From: Amycolatopsis eburnea
Lineage (GTDB): Bacteria; Actinomycetota; Actinomycetes; Mycobacteriales; Pseudonocardiaceae
Assembly: GCF_003937945.1 (NCBI RefSeq)
Contig: NZ_RSEC01000058.1
Location: 868,001 to 932,000, forward strand
Direction of reading: 5' to 3'
Length of the DNA stretch: 64,000 bases
In this document: positions 16,714 through 25,194 of the stretch, one piece after another
Layout of the letters: the number at the start of each line of letters is the position of its first letter
Numbering within the stretch: the first letter of the stretch is position 1
The notes under the pieces: generated by a model
Databases searched by the model: none
What the model saw: only the letters and a program-made list of their open reading frames with translations
Told to the model about the DNA's origin: nothing
Program-made: the position numbers and the translations under genes

Positions 16714-17277
16714 ATGGGCCGGACTCGCCCCGGTGACGCGCGGGGGAAGGTGCTCAAGGCCGCGTCGACGCTGTTCTACCGGGACGGCATCCACGTCGTC
16801 GGCGTCGACGCGGTGGCGGCGGAGGCGGGTGTCACGAAGGCGGCCCTGTACGGCAACTTCGGTTCGAAGAGCCGGCTCGTGGTGGCGTACCTGCGCGAGC
16901 GCGACCGGGCGTGGCAGGAGCAGGTCGACGAGATCACGGCGGCGCACCCGGACCCGCGCCAGCGGGTGCTGGCGGTGTTCGACGCGTACGAGGAGTGGCT
17001 GTCCCGGGACGGGTATCGAGGGTGCGCGTTCCTCAACGCGACTTCGGAGTTCCCCGACCCGGCCGACCCGGTCCGCGAGGTGGTCCGCCACCACAAGACG
17101 GCACTGCACGGGTACCTGCGGGCCCAGCTCGCGCGGGCGGGGGCCGCTGGGGCTGACCGGCTGGCCGATGAGCTGATGCTGGTGCTCGAGGGGGCCGCGG
17201 TGCAGTCCGTGGTGGCCCAGGACGCAGGCCCGTTCCGCACGGCGAAGCGGCTGGCCACGTCGATGCTCGCCGCCTGA
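16714..17277 (+). CDS. TetR/AcrR family regulator
   Basis: Repressor of 187 residues. The N-terminal HTH (about 9-55) contains GVDAVAAEAGVTKAALYGNF, with the signature SKSRLVVAYL after it. The C-terminal ligand domain includes GCAFLNATSEFPDPADP, a block typical of the TetR group often paired with MFS or reductase genes. ATG 16714 has GGGAGGTG immediately upstream. It is divergent from the MFS gene; the palindrome between them is the probable operator. Confidence 0.88.
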   Translation: MGRTRPGDARGKVLKAASTLFYRDGIHVVGVDAVAAEAGVTKAALYGNFGSKSRLVVAYLRERDRAWQEQVDEITAAHPDPRQRVLAVFDAYEEWLSRDGYRGCAFLNATSEFPDPADPVREVVRHHKTALHGYLRAQLARAGAAGADRLADELMLVLEGAAVQSVVAQDAGPFRTAKRLATSMLAA

Positions 17278-17313
17278 CCGGCTAGGCATCGGTCCTGCGA
17301 CGGCTTGCCCGAC

Positions 17314-17366
17314 GTCTTGAATGACTCATTCAGGACCTCCGAAGACCTGAATGAGTCATTCAAGAC
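17314..17366. repeat. Perfect 21-bp-arm inverted repeat after the TetR gene
   Basis: The left arm is 17314-17334 (begins GTCTTGAATGACTCATTC) and the right arm 17346-17366 is its exact reverse complement, separated by an 11-nt loop. The core TGAATGACTCATTCA is itself a near-palindrome. It sits in the 241-bp gap between the TetR gene and the FAD oxidoreductase gene, and may end TetR transcription. It is not followed by a T-run, so a repetitive palindromic element is an alternative reading. Confidence 0.75.
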
Positions 17367-17485
17367 ACCGCCGGACCGCCCGACGCGACCCGCCGCGCCC
17401 CTGGGCGGCGACCGCACCTGACCGCACACTGTCCGGTTCTGTCCCTTGACTCCCCACCACATCCACCCGCACCATACCCGCGTAG

Positions 17486-17497
17486 TAATTCGAATTA
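17486..17497. promoter_or_regulatory. LacI-type operator upstream of the FAD oxidoreductase gene
   Basis: TAATTCGAATTA is a perfect CG-centred palindrome 21 bp before the start at 17519. An almost identical site (TAATTCGAATAA) precedes the ABC transporter operon at 20293, and a LacI-family gene lies between them. CG-centred palindromes are the norm for LacI-family operators. Confidence 0.65.
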
Positions 17498-17518
17498 TCA
17501 CCGCGCGGGGAAGGCTTC

Positions 17519-19138
17519 ATGAAGGAACTGGGCACCGAGATCCTCATCGTCGGCGGCGGGCTCGGCGGGGTCGCCGCCGCGCTGGCCGCCGCTTCCCGCG
17601 GCCGGCGGGTCGTCCTCACCGAGGAGACCGACTGGCTCGGCGGCCAGCTCACCGCGCAAGCCGTTCCACCGGACGAAAACCCGTGGATCGAGCGGTTCGG
17701 GTCCACCCGCACCTACCGCGAGCTGCGCGCCGGCATCCGCGACCACTACCGCCGCCACTACCCGCTCCGCGCCGAAGCCGCGAAGCACGCCGAACTCAAC
17801 CCCGGGGCCGGGAAGGTCAGCAAGCTCTGCCACGAGCCGCGGGTGGCGCTCGCCGTCATCGAAGCCATGCTCGCGCCGCACGTCAGCGCCGGGCGGATCC
17901 ACGTCCTGCGCCGCCACCGGCCGGTCGCGGTGCACACCGACGGCGACCGGGTCGACGCCGTGGTCGTCGAGAACGGCGAAGACCGCGTCACCGTCAAAGC
18001 CCAGTACGTCCTCGACGCCACCGAGAACGGCGACCTCCTGCCGCTCGCCGGCGCCGAGCACGTCACCGGGGCCGAATCCCGGGCCGAGCACGGCGAGCCG
18101 CACGCGCCGGAGAAAGCCGACCCGGCCAACCTGCAGGGCATCACCTACTGCTTCGCCGTTTCGCACCACGAAGGCGAAAACCACGTCATCGACAAGCCCG
18201 AGATGTACGGCTTCTGGCGCGACTACCAGCCGGACTTCTGGCCCGGCCCGCTGCTCGGCTTCGTCGCCCCCGACCCGCGGACCCTCGAGCCGGTCAAGCG
18301 CACGTTCGTGCCGAACCCGCCCGGCGACCCCCTGGCCGTCAGCGCCGACCAGAGCGCCGATGCCGGCGACAAGGAACTGTGGACGTTCCGCCGCATCCTC
18401 GCGCGCAACCTCCACACCGCAGGCGCGTTCGACTCCGACGTCACCCTGGTCAACTGGCCGCTCAACGACTACTGGCTCAAGCCCGCCCTCACGATCCCCG
18501 GCCACACCACCGACGCCGACGTCGAAACCGCGCACCGCGAAGCCAAGCAGCTCAGCCTGTCGGTCCTCTACTGGCTGCAGACCGAGGCACCCCGCGCGGA
18601 CGGCGGGACCGGCTTCCCCGGGCTCAGGCTCCGCCCCGACGTCACCGACACCGCGGACGGGCTCGCGAAGTCCGCGTACGTCCGCGAAGCGCGCCGCATC
18701 AAGGCCGTCACGACGGTCACCGAACACGACGTCTCGGCCGAGATCCTCGGGGTCGCCGGGCGCGTCCGGCGGGCGGACGCCGTCGGGGTCGGGAGCTACC
18801 GGATCGACCTGCACCCGTCGACCGGTGGGGACAACTACATCGACGTCGCCAGCGTGCCGTACGAGATCCCGCTCGGCGCGCTGCTGCCCGTCCGGACCCG
18901 GAACCTGCTGCCGGCGGGCAAGAACATCGGCACCACGCACATCACGAACGGCTGCTTCCGGCTGCACCCCGTCGAGTGGAACATCGGTGAGGTCGCCGGG
19001 CTGCTCGCCGCGTTCGCCGTCGGCGAGGACGTCGAGCCGAAGGCCGTGCGCGAAGACAGCCGGCTCTTCGAGGACTTCGCGCGCGTGCTGGACGCCGCCG
19101 GGGTGGAACGCCGGTGGCCGGAAGTGCGGGGGTACTGA
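17519..19138 (+). CDS. FAD-dependent oxidoreductase (PF12831-type)
   Basis: Flavoprotein of 539 residues without a signal peptide. The dinucleotide motif GGGLGGVAAALAAA lies at about 12-25, followed by the PF12831 block EETDWLGGQLTAQAVPPDE. Further conserved segments are YVLDATENGDLLPLAG and GKNIGTTHITNGCFRLHPVE near the C-terminus. Family members sit in glycan and glycoside utilisation loci, but their reactions are mostly unknown. Its promoter carries the same palindrome as the sugar ABC operon, so it belongs to the same LacI regulon and probably oxidises or processes the imported compound. Confidence 0.82.
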   Translation: MKELGTEILIVGGGLGGVAAALAAASRGRRVVLTEETDWLGGQLTAQAVPPDENPWIERFGSTRTYRELRAGIRDHYRRHYPLRAEAAKHAELNPGAGKVSKLCHEPRVALAVIEAMLAPHVSAGRIHVLRRHRPVAVHTDGDRVDAVVVENGEDRVTVKAQYVLDATENGDLLPLAGAEHVTGAESRAEHGEPHAPEKADPANLQGITYCFAVSHHEGENHVIDKPEMYGFWRDYQPDFWPGPLLGFVAPDPRTLEPVKRTFVPNPPGDPLAVSADQSADAGDKELWTFRRILARNLHTAGAFDSDVTLVNWPLNDYWLKPALTIPGHTTDADVETAHREAKQLSLSVLYWLQTEAPRADGGTGFPGLRLRPDVTDTADGLAKSAYVREARRIKAVTTVTEHDVSAEILGVAGRVRRADAVGVGSYRIDLHPSTGGDNYIDVASVPYEIPLGALLPVRTRNLLPAGKNIGTTHITNGCFRLHPVEWNIGEVAGLLAAFAVGEDVEPKAVREDSRLFEDFARVLDAAGVERRWPEVRGY

Positions 19139-19186
19139 CCGTGCCGCCGGTAAGGTCTGGCGGAGTCGCGCGAGGAGGAGTCACGG

Positions 19187-20242
19187 ATGACGGCGGGTTC
19201 GGGCCGGGTCACGCAGGCCCAGGTGGCGCGCCTGGCCGGCGTCTCACAGGCCGTCGTGTCCATGGTGCTCAACGGCTCCGACAGCCTGCGGATCACCCCG
19301 GAGACGCGCGACCGCGTGCAGCAGGTGCTCCGCGAAACCGGCTACACCGTGGACATCATGGGCCGCCGGCTGCGCGGCGGGTCCAACCAGATCCTCGGCG
19401 TGTTCACCTACGAGTCGGTGTTCCCGTCCGGGGTGGCCGACTTCTACCGGCCGTTCCTGCTCGGCATCGAGGAGGAGGCCGAGCAGCAGGGCTTCGACCT
19501 GCTGCTGTTCACCAGCGGTGGCCGCCGCGACGGGCGCCGCCGCATCTACGAAGCGGGCACGAACCGGCTGCGCATCGCCGACGGCTCGATCCTGCTCGGC
19601 CGCCACAACGATCCGCAGGAACTCGCGCAGCTGGTCGAGGAGCAGTTCCCGTTCGTGTTCGTCGGCCGCCGCGAGTCGCCGACCGGGCCGATCAGCTACG
19701 TCGGCGCGGACTACGTCGCCGCCACCCGTGAGGTCCACGAGTGGCTGTGGGGCCTCGGGCACCGCCGGATCGGGCTGCTCAGCGTCACCGAGGAGAACGA
19801 GCCGACGCTCGACCGCCGCGCCGGGTACGAGGCCGCCGCGCGCAAGCACCGCCGTCCGCCGCTGGTCTTCCTCGCCGACGACCCGGCGATCGCGCTGCAG
19901 CAGGCGCTCGACGAGCGCGTAACGGCGTTGCTCGTCGAAAGCTCGGCGATGGCCGACGGCATCCTGGCGTGCGCGCACGACCTCGGGCTGAGCGTGCCCG
20001 AGGACCTCTCGCTGGTCGTGCTGGGCGACGCCGACCCGTCGCAGCAGCCGCACGCGCACGCCGTGCCCAGCACCGCGACCGACTGGTCGATGTTCCGCAT
20101 CCCGCGCCACGAAATGGGCGTGCACGCCGTGCGCGTGCTCGTCGAGCTGTTGAAGAAACCCCAGTCGCGCCAGCTGCTCCTGCCGTGCACGATCCACGAA
20201 GGCGCCACCGCGGCCGGACCCTCCACAACAGACTCCCGCTGA
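19187..20242 (+). CDS. LacI-family transcriptional regulator
   Basis: Regulator of 351 residues. The N-terminal HTH (about 7-55) reads TQAQVARLAGVSQAVVSMVL with NGSDSLRITPETRDRV, the LacI hinge region. The periplasmic-binding-protein-like ligand domain spans about 65-345 (RRGGSNQILGVFTYESVFPSG). It lies between the FAD oxidoreductase and ABC genes, all on one strand, and palindromes flank it at 17486 and 20293. Start ATG 19187 follows GAGGAGGAG. It most likely senses a mono- or oligosaccharide taken up by the neighbouring transporter. Confidence 0.9.
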   Translation: MTAGSGRVTQAQVARLAGVSQAVVSMVLNGSDSLRITPETRDRVQQVLRETGYTVDIMGRRLRGGSNQILGVFTYESVFPSGVADFYRPFLLGIEEEAEQQGFDLLLFTSGGRRDGRRRIYEAGTNRLRIADGSILLGRHNDPQELAQLVEEQFPFVFVGRRESPTGPISYVGADYVAATREVHEWLWGLGHRRIGLLSVTEENEPTLDRRAGYEAAARKHRRPPLVFLADDPAIALQQALDERVTALLVESSAMADGILACAHDLGLSVPEDLSLVVLGDADPSQQPHAHAVPSTATDWSMFRIPRHEMGVHAVRVLVELLKKPQSRQLLLPCTIHEGATAAGPSTTDSR

Positions 20243-20256
20243 GGCCGAACGGCCTG

Positions 20257-20304
20257 TTGACAGTGCAGTGGGCGGCGCTTTACCGTCCCTGCTAATTCGA
20301 ATAA
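20257..20304 (+). promoter_or_regulatory. Sigma-70-type promoter with LacI-type operator for the sugar ABC operon
   Basis: A consensus -35 TTGACA (20257-20262) is followed after 17-18 nt by TTACCGT (20280-20286) as a -10-like element. The palindrome TAATTCGAATAA (20293-20304) lies where transcription should begin, followed directly by a CCAGGAGG ribosome-binding site. Repressor binding here would block initiation. Confidence 0.6.
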
Positions 20305-20316
20305 CCAGGAGGCATC

Positions 20317-21606
20317 GTGGCCTACCGGAGAATCCGGCTGCTCGCCGCGGCCCTGTCCGCCGTCGCACTGGCTTCGACGGCGTGCTCGGGCGGCGCCGGC
20401 GACGACAAGAACATCGCACTGCGCATGACCGTCTGGACGACGGACAAGAACCAGCTCGCCCTCTTCGACTCCATCGCCACCGAGTACCGCAAGACCCACC
20501 CGGAGGTCGCGTCGGTCAAGTTCGACGTCGTCCCGGGTGACACGAGCGCCTACTCGGCCGCGCTCACCACCCAGCTCTCCGGCGGCAACCCGCCGGACCT
20601 CGCGTGGATCCTCGAGCGCGACGCGCCCGACTTCGTCCAGTCCGGCGCGCTCACCGACCTCAAGCCCACTTTGGACGCGGCCGCCGGGTACAACGCGGCC
20701 GAACTGGTCCCGTCGGCGACGAAGCTGTGGACCAAGGACAGCGGCCTGTACGCCTACCCGTTCTCGACGTCGCCGTTCGGCATGTTCTACAACAAGAACC
20801 TGCTCACCCAGGCGGGAATCACCGAAACACCCGACCAGCTCGTCGCGAGTGGACAGTGGAACTGGGACGCGGCCAAGCGGATCGCCACCCAGGTCGCCGC
20901 GAAGGACACCGGCAAGGCGGGCCTGGTCATCCGCGAGTTCGAGTACAAGCAGTGGGTGCTGCTCGCCTCGGTGTGGCGCGGCTTCGGCGCCGACGCCTGG
21001 GGGCCGGACGGCAAGACGTGCGGGTTCACCTCCCCGGAGATGACGTCCGCGATGACCTTCCTGCACCAGGCGATCTTCACCGACAAGGCGCTGCCCGGCC
21101 CGGGCACGACGGCGGACTTCTTCGCCGGGGAAGCCGGCCTGACGATCGCGCAGATCAGCCGCGCCGGGCTGCTCAAGGCCAAGCCGTTCGAGTGGGGCAT
21201 CGTCCCGCTGCCCGCCGGGCCGAAGGCGAACGCGCAGGTCATCGGCCAGGCCGGGATCGGCGTCCCGGTGAAGGGCAAGCACGCCAAGGCCGCCGCGGAC
21301 TTCCTCGCGTTCTTCACCAACCCGGCCAACTCGGCGAAGCTCGGCCAGTACTTCCCGCCGGCTCGCGAAAGCCTGCTCAACGCGGCCACCCTGGCGAAGG
21401 CGAACCCGCTGTTCAGCCAGGAGCAGCTGCAGAACGTCGTGGTGAACGGCATCAAGACCGGCGCGGTGCTGCCGTCGCACACCGGCAGTGCGCGGATCGC
21501 GTCGCTCGTGCAGTCCGCTTTGGACCCGATGTGGAAGCCGGACGCGAACGTGCCCGCCGCGCTCGCCGGGGTCTGCCAGGCCATCGACCCGGCGCTGAGC
21601 CAATGA
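20317..21606 (+). CDS. Sugar ABC transporter substrate-binding lipoprotein (family 1)
   Basis: Extracellular solute-binding protein of 429 residues, GTG start with an AGGAGG ribosome-binding site. The signal peptide ends in the lipobox LASTAC, with Cys23 the lipidated residue. The mature part has MalE/family-1 features (RMTVWTTDKNQLALFDSIAT, GDTSAYSAALTTQLSGGNPP, FSTSPFGMFYNKNLLTQAGI). It is the first gene of a three-gene import cassette; its stop overlaps the permease start by 4 bp. The exact sugar is unknown. Confidence 0.92.
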   Translation: MAYRRIRLLAAALSAVALASTACSGGAGDDKNIALRMTVWTTDKNQLALFDSIATEYRKTHPEVASVKFDVVPGDTSAYSAALTTQLSGGNPPDLAWILERDAPDFVQSGALTDLKPTLDAAAGYNAAELVPSATKLWTKDSGLYAYPFSTSPFGMFYNKNLLTQAGITETPDQLVASGQWNWDAAKRIATQVAAKDTGKAGLVIREFEYKQWVLLASVWRGFGADAWGPDGKTCGFTSPEMTSAMTFLHQAIFTDKALPGPGTTADFFAGEAGLTIAQISRAGLLKAKPFEWGIVPLPAGPKANAQVIGQAGIGVPVKGKHAKAAADFLAFFTNPANSAKLGQYFPPARESLLNAATLAKANPLFSQEQLQNVVVNGIKTGAVLPSHTGSARIASLVQSALDPMWKPDANVPAALAGVCQAIDPALSQ

Positions 21607-22487
21607 CCTGGACGTCGAAGAAGCGCGAGGAGCTGGCGGGGTGGCTGTTCATCGCCCCGCAGGCTCTCGGCTTCCTCGCTTTCGTGGTGGCGCCGCTGGT
21701 CGCGGTGGTCTGGTACAGCTTCCAGGACGTCAACCTCCTCGCCGGGACTTCGACGTTCGCGGGTGCGGACAACTACGCGAAGCTCTTCGACGACCCGACC
21801 GCGCCGAAGGTCGCCCGTGCGACGGCGATCTTCTGCGTCGGCCTGGTCGTGCTGAACCTCGCGCTGGCGCTGTCGCTGGCGTTGCTGCTCAACCTGAAAC
21901 TGCGCGGTACCACGGTGTTCCGCACGGTCTTCTTTTCGCCGGTGGTCATCACGCTCGTCGCCTGGACGATCGTGTGGAACTTCCTCCTGCAGGACAACGG
22001 CGGGATCAACTCGCTGCTGCAGACGATCGGCGTCGACGGGCCGAACTGGCTGCGCGGCAACGGCACCGCGATGCTCTCGGTGATCGTGGTGCAGGTGCTG
22101 AAGAACGTCGGGCTCAACATGGTGCTGTTCCTCGCCGCGCTGCAGGGCATCCCGTCGTCCGTCATGGAGGCGTCGCAATTGGACGGTGCCGGTCCGTGGC
22201 GGCGGTTCCGGTCGGTGATCCTGCCGATGATCAGCCCGACCACGTTGCTGACGGCGATCATCACCGTCGCCGGCGCGCTGCAGGTGTTCGCGCAGATCCA
22301 GGTGCTGACGCTGGGCGGGCCCGCCGACAGCACCAACGTCCTGGTCTTCTACTTCTACCAACAGGCCTTCGCCAACCACGACCTCGGCTACGGCTCGGCG
22401 CTGGCCGTCGTGCTGTTCCTCGTCATCCTGGTGCTCACGCTGCTGCAGTGGCGGATGCGGAGGCGGTGGGTGTTCCATGAGTCGTAG
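21603..22487 (+). CDS. Sugar ABC transporter permease (MalF/UgpA type)
   Basis: Membrane permease of 294 residues with six predicted helices. The cytoplasmic EAA loop reads EASQLDGAGPWRRFRSVILP (about residues 195-214), where the ATPase docks. It overlaps the binding-protein gene by 4 bp (ATGA) and the next permease by 11 bp. No ATPase gene is present in the cluster, so it probably uses a shared MsiK-type ATPase as in other actinomycete sugar importers. Confidence 0.92.
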   Translation: MTWTSKKREELAGWLFIAPQALGFLAFVVAPLVAVVWYSFQDVNLLAGTSTFAGADNYAKLFDDPTAPKVARATAIFCVGLVVLNLALALSLALLLNLKLRGTTVFRTVFFSPVVITLVAWTIVWNFLLQDNGGINSLLQTIGVDGPNWLRGNGTAMLSVIVVQVLKNVGLNMVLFLAALQGIPSSVMEASQLDGAGPWRRFRSVILPMISPTTLLTAIITVAGALQVFAQIQVLTLGGPADSTNVLVFYFYQQAFANHDLGYGSALAVVLFLVILVLTLLQWRMRRRWVFHES

Positions 22488-23304
22488 GGCCAAGATCGCC
22501 TGCTACGCGGTGATGGTCGTGCTGGCCGTGCCGTTCGTGTTCCCCACGTGGTGGATGATCACGGCGTCGCTGCTGCCGGCCAACGAGGTGCTCGCGTACC
22601 CGCCGAAGCTGTTCCCGAACCAGCCGCAGTGGGAGAACTACCGGACGGCGTTCACCGACTTCCCGTTGGCGCAGCAGTACTTCAACAGCCTGTACATCGC
22701 CGTGCTCGTCACGCTCGGGACGATGTTCTTCTCCTCGCTGGCCGGGTACGCGTTCGCCCGCATCCGGTTCCGCGGCGAGAAGCTCTTCGCGCTGATCCTC
22801 ATCGGACTGATGGTGCCGAGCGAGGTCACGATCATCCCGTTGTTCCGGGTGGTCGACGACCTCGGCCTGACGAACACGCACTGGCCGCTCATCGTGGTCC
22901 CGATCTTCGGGGCGCCGAGCGTGCTGGCGACGTTCGTGATGCGCCAGTTCTTCATCACCATCCCGAACGAACTCGAGGAGGCGGGCCGGCTCGACGGCCT
23001 CTCGCGGTTCGGGCTCTACAGGCGCGTCGCCCTGCCGATCGCCAAGCCCGCGCTGGCCGCCGTGGCCATCTTCACGTTCCTCAACACCTGGAACTTCTTC
23101 CTGGAACCGTTGGTGTACCTGACCGACAAGGACATGTTCACGCTGCCGGTGGCGCTGACGCAGTACGTCGACGTCTACGGTGGCCACCTCTGGAACGTCC
23201 AGCTCGCCGCCGCGACCACCACGGTCGTGCCGGTCCTGATCGTGTTCGTCATCGCGCAGCGCCAGTTCGTCGAAGGGCTCGCCCAGAGCGGCCTCAAAGG
23301 CTAG
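22477..23304 (+). CDS. Sugar ABC transporter permease (MalG/UgpE type)
   Basis: Second permease subunit, 275 residues, six helices. The EAA loop is EEAGRLDGLSRFGLYRRVAL. N-terminal PFVFPTWWMITASLLP and the segment FARIRFRGEKLFALILIGLM fit the MalG group. Its start lies inside the end of the first permease gene, and the TAT-exported protein gene begins 9 bp after its stop, so all four genes form one operon. Confidence 0.92.
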   Translation: MSRRAKIACYAVMVVLAVPFVFPTWWMITASLLPANEVLAYPPKLFPNQPQWENYRTAFTDFPLAQQYFNSLYIAVLVTLGTMFFSSLAGYAFARIRFRGEKLFALILIGLMVPSEVTIIPLFRVVDDLGLTNTHWPLIVVPIFGAPSVLATFVMRQFFITIPNELEEAGRLDGLSRFGLYRRVALPIAKPALAAVAIFTFLNTWNFFLEPLVYLTDKDMFTLPVALTQYVDVYGGHLWNVQLAAATTTVVPVLIVFVIAQRQFVEGLAQSGLKG

Positions 23305-23313
23305 GAGGCAATC

Positions 23314-25194
23314 GTGATCGATCGCAGAACCTTCCTCGGCGGGGCCACCGCCGCCGCCGTGCTCGCCCTCGCGGGGACGGCGTCGGCTGCGGTACCCCTG
23401 CCCGCGGGGCCGTTCCCGCCGCTCGCCCCGCTCCCGCCCGGTGCCCCGGACCGGCGGCTCTTCTCGCCGCTGGAGCAGCGCTTCGCGCCCTACCTCGCCA
23501 TTTTGCCGGGCATTGTCAACGATGTCAGCACTGATCCGGCCACCCTCGGCTTCTTCGGCGGTGGCTGGTGGCGGACGCCGAGTGAGCCGTACAACGCCCG
23601 CGTCCAGGAGCACGTCTACACCCTGAGCTGGTTCTACGCGAACCGGCGCCTGTGGAACCCGTACCACCTCGACCCCGCCCTGCGGAACCGGCTCGACGCC
23701 GCGATCGCGCACTACCTGAACCTGCAGCACGCCGACGGCTCGTTCCCGGAGTACTCGATCACCGAGAAGTCCAAGGCCGCCACCGGGTTCGGCATGGGCT
23801 ACCTCGCGAAGACCCTCGCCAACCTGCGGCAGGTCGACGCGCTGCCGGCGCGCCGCGGCGAGCTGACCGCCGCCCTGCGGCAGGGCATGACGTGGTTCCT
23901 GAACCCGGCCAACCCGATCTGGGCGCACCCGGTCGAGTACGCCAACCAGAACGCGTCCGGGCTGTCGTCGTCCCAGCTCGCCTTGAGGCTGGACCCGGAT
24001 CCCGTGCTGGGCAGGCAGTTGCACGACCGGATCGAGTTCCTCGCCGCGAACGGCCAGAGCCCGGCGGGTTTCTTCTACGAGCCGACCGGGATGGACGTCA
24101 ACTACAACTTCGAGGTGATGCTGCCGGAAATCGCGGAGATCTACGCGCTGACCCGGAACCGGACCGTCGTCGCGATGGCGCGGAAGTTCGCGGACTGGTT
24201 CGGCTACAACGTCGTCCGCGAACCCGACGGTTCCGGCTCGCTCACCTACGTCGCCACGTCGAGCCGCACCCACGTGTCCTTTTACGACGACGTCATCCCG
24301 GACCCGGACCGGACCAACCTCGCGTCGCTGTTCGTCCCGGAAGTCCCGGACCTGGCCGCGTTCTTCACCACCCGCGAGGACCGCGCCGAGATGCGCAGGC
24401 AGTGGGCGGCGGTTCCGGGCCCGGCCATCGGACCAGCCAAACAGGACACTTCCCCGCGCATCCTCGCGCACGTCTCCTACGGCGAAGCGTTCCCTTCCCG
24501 TGGCGAGAAGCAGGCCGCGGTCCGGCAGCTCCCGTACCTGCGCTCGGCCGACTTCGCCGTGCAGCGCCGGGACGACGAGCTGAACCAGACCTACGTCTAC
24601 GTCCGGCGCCCGCAGCTCTACCTCGCCGGGTTCTGGGGGACGCGGCCGTCGAGCTACGTCCGCGGCGCGCAGGGCCTGCTGTGGCACCCGCGGGCGGGCA
24701 TGGTCGTGCACTCCCAGCAGGACGACGCGCAGTGCTGGGCGAGCCTGCTGCCCAACGGCAGCCCGGACGCGCGCGGCCTGCTCGACGCGACGTACGCCAT
24801 CGGCGACCGCGCCTGGGACGGCACCCGGCAGGTGCCCGGTGCGGCGCCGGTCGTTGTCCGGTACGGGTTGGACAGTCGCATCCGGACGGTCCTGACCATC
24901 ACCCGGGACACCGTGACCCGTGAGGTCCGCGGCACGACACCACTGACCGAGCAGATCCCGCTCGTCCTGCACCCGGGCGACGACGTCCGGTTCGCCGACG
25001 GGACCCCGGTCACTCACGGCGCGGGCGCGAGCGCGACGGCGTCAGGCCTGACGATCACCATCGGCTGGGGCACCGCCCTGGCCGCGACCGTCACCGCGAC
25101 CCCGGTCACCTTCCTGCGCGACGGTGCCCGGCGGCTGCACGTCCTGAGGGTCCCGCACCCCGGCACCCTCACCACCGGGATCCGCCTTCGGTAG
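23314..25194 (+). CDS. TAT-exported protein of unknown activity, likely alpha/alpha-toroid glycan enzyme
   Basis: Exported protein of 626 residues with no firm family. The N-terminus MIDRRTFLGGATAAAVLALA is a twin-arginine signal (RRTFLGG). A helical first half (about 80-360: YNARVQEHVYTLSWFYANRR, NLQHADGSFPEYSITEK, GYLAKTLANLRQ) resembles the alpha/alpha toroid of polysaccharide lyases and unsaturated-uronyl hydrolases. A beta-rich second half (about 400-626) resembles their beta-sandwich. As last gene of the LacI-controlled ABC operon, it probably cleaves or debranches the glycan whose product is imported. It overlaps the convergent sensor kinase gene by 153 bp. Confidence 0.7.
   Translation: MIDRRTFLGGATAAAVLALAGTASAAVPLPAGPFPPLAPLPPGAPDRRLFSPLEQRFAPYLAILPGIVNDVSTDPATLGFFGGGWWRTPSEPYNARVQEHVYTLSWFYANRRLWNPYHLDPALRNRLDAAIAHYLNLQHADGSFPEYSITEKSKAATGFGMGYLAKTLANLRQVDALPARRGELTAALRQGMTWFLNPANPIWAHPVEYANQNASGLSSSQLALRLDPDPVLGRQLHDRIEFLAANGQSPAGFFYEPTGMDVNYNFEVMLPEIAEIYALTRNRTVVAMARKFADWFGYNVVREPDGSGSLTYVATSSRTHVSFYDDVIPDPDRTNLASLFVPEVPDLAAFFTTREDRAEMRRQWAAVPGPAIGPAKQDTSPRILAHVSYGEAFPSRGEKQAAVRQLPYLRSADFAVQRRDDELNQTYVYVRRPQLYLAGFWGTRPSSYVRGAQGLLWHPRAGMVVHSQQDDAQCWASLLPNGSPDARGLLDATYAIGDRAWDGTRQVPGAAPVVVRYGLDSRIRTVLTITRDTVTREVRGTTPLTEQIPLVLHPGDDVRFADGTPVTHGAGASATASGLTITIGWGTALAATVTATPVTFLRDGARRLHVLRVPHPGTLTTGIRLR

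Noticed and set aside
17446..17478. TTGACT ... CATACC as a promoter for the FAD oxidoreductase
   Set aside because: The spacing of 21 nt is too long for a normal sigma-70 promoter, so it was not annotated.
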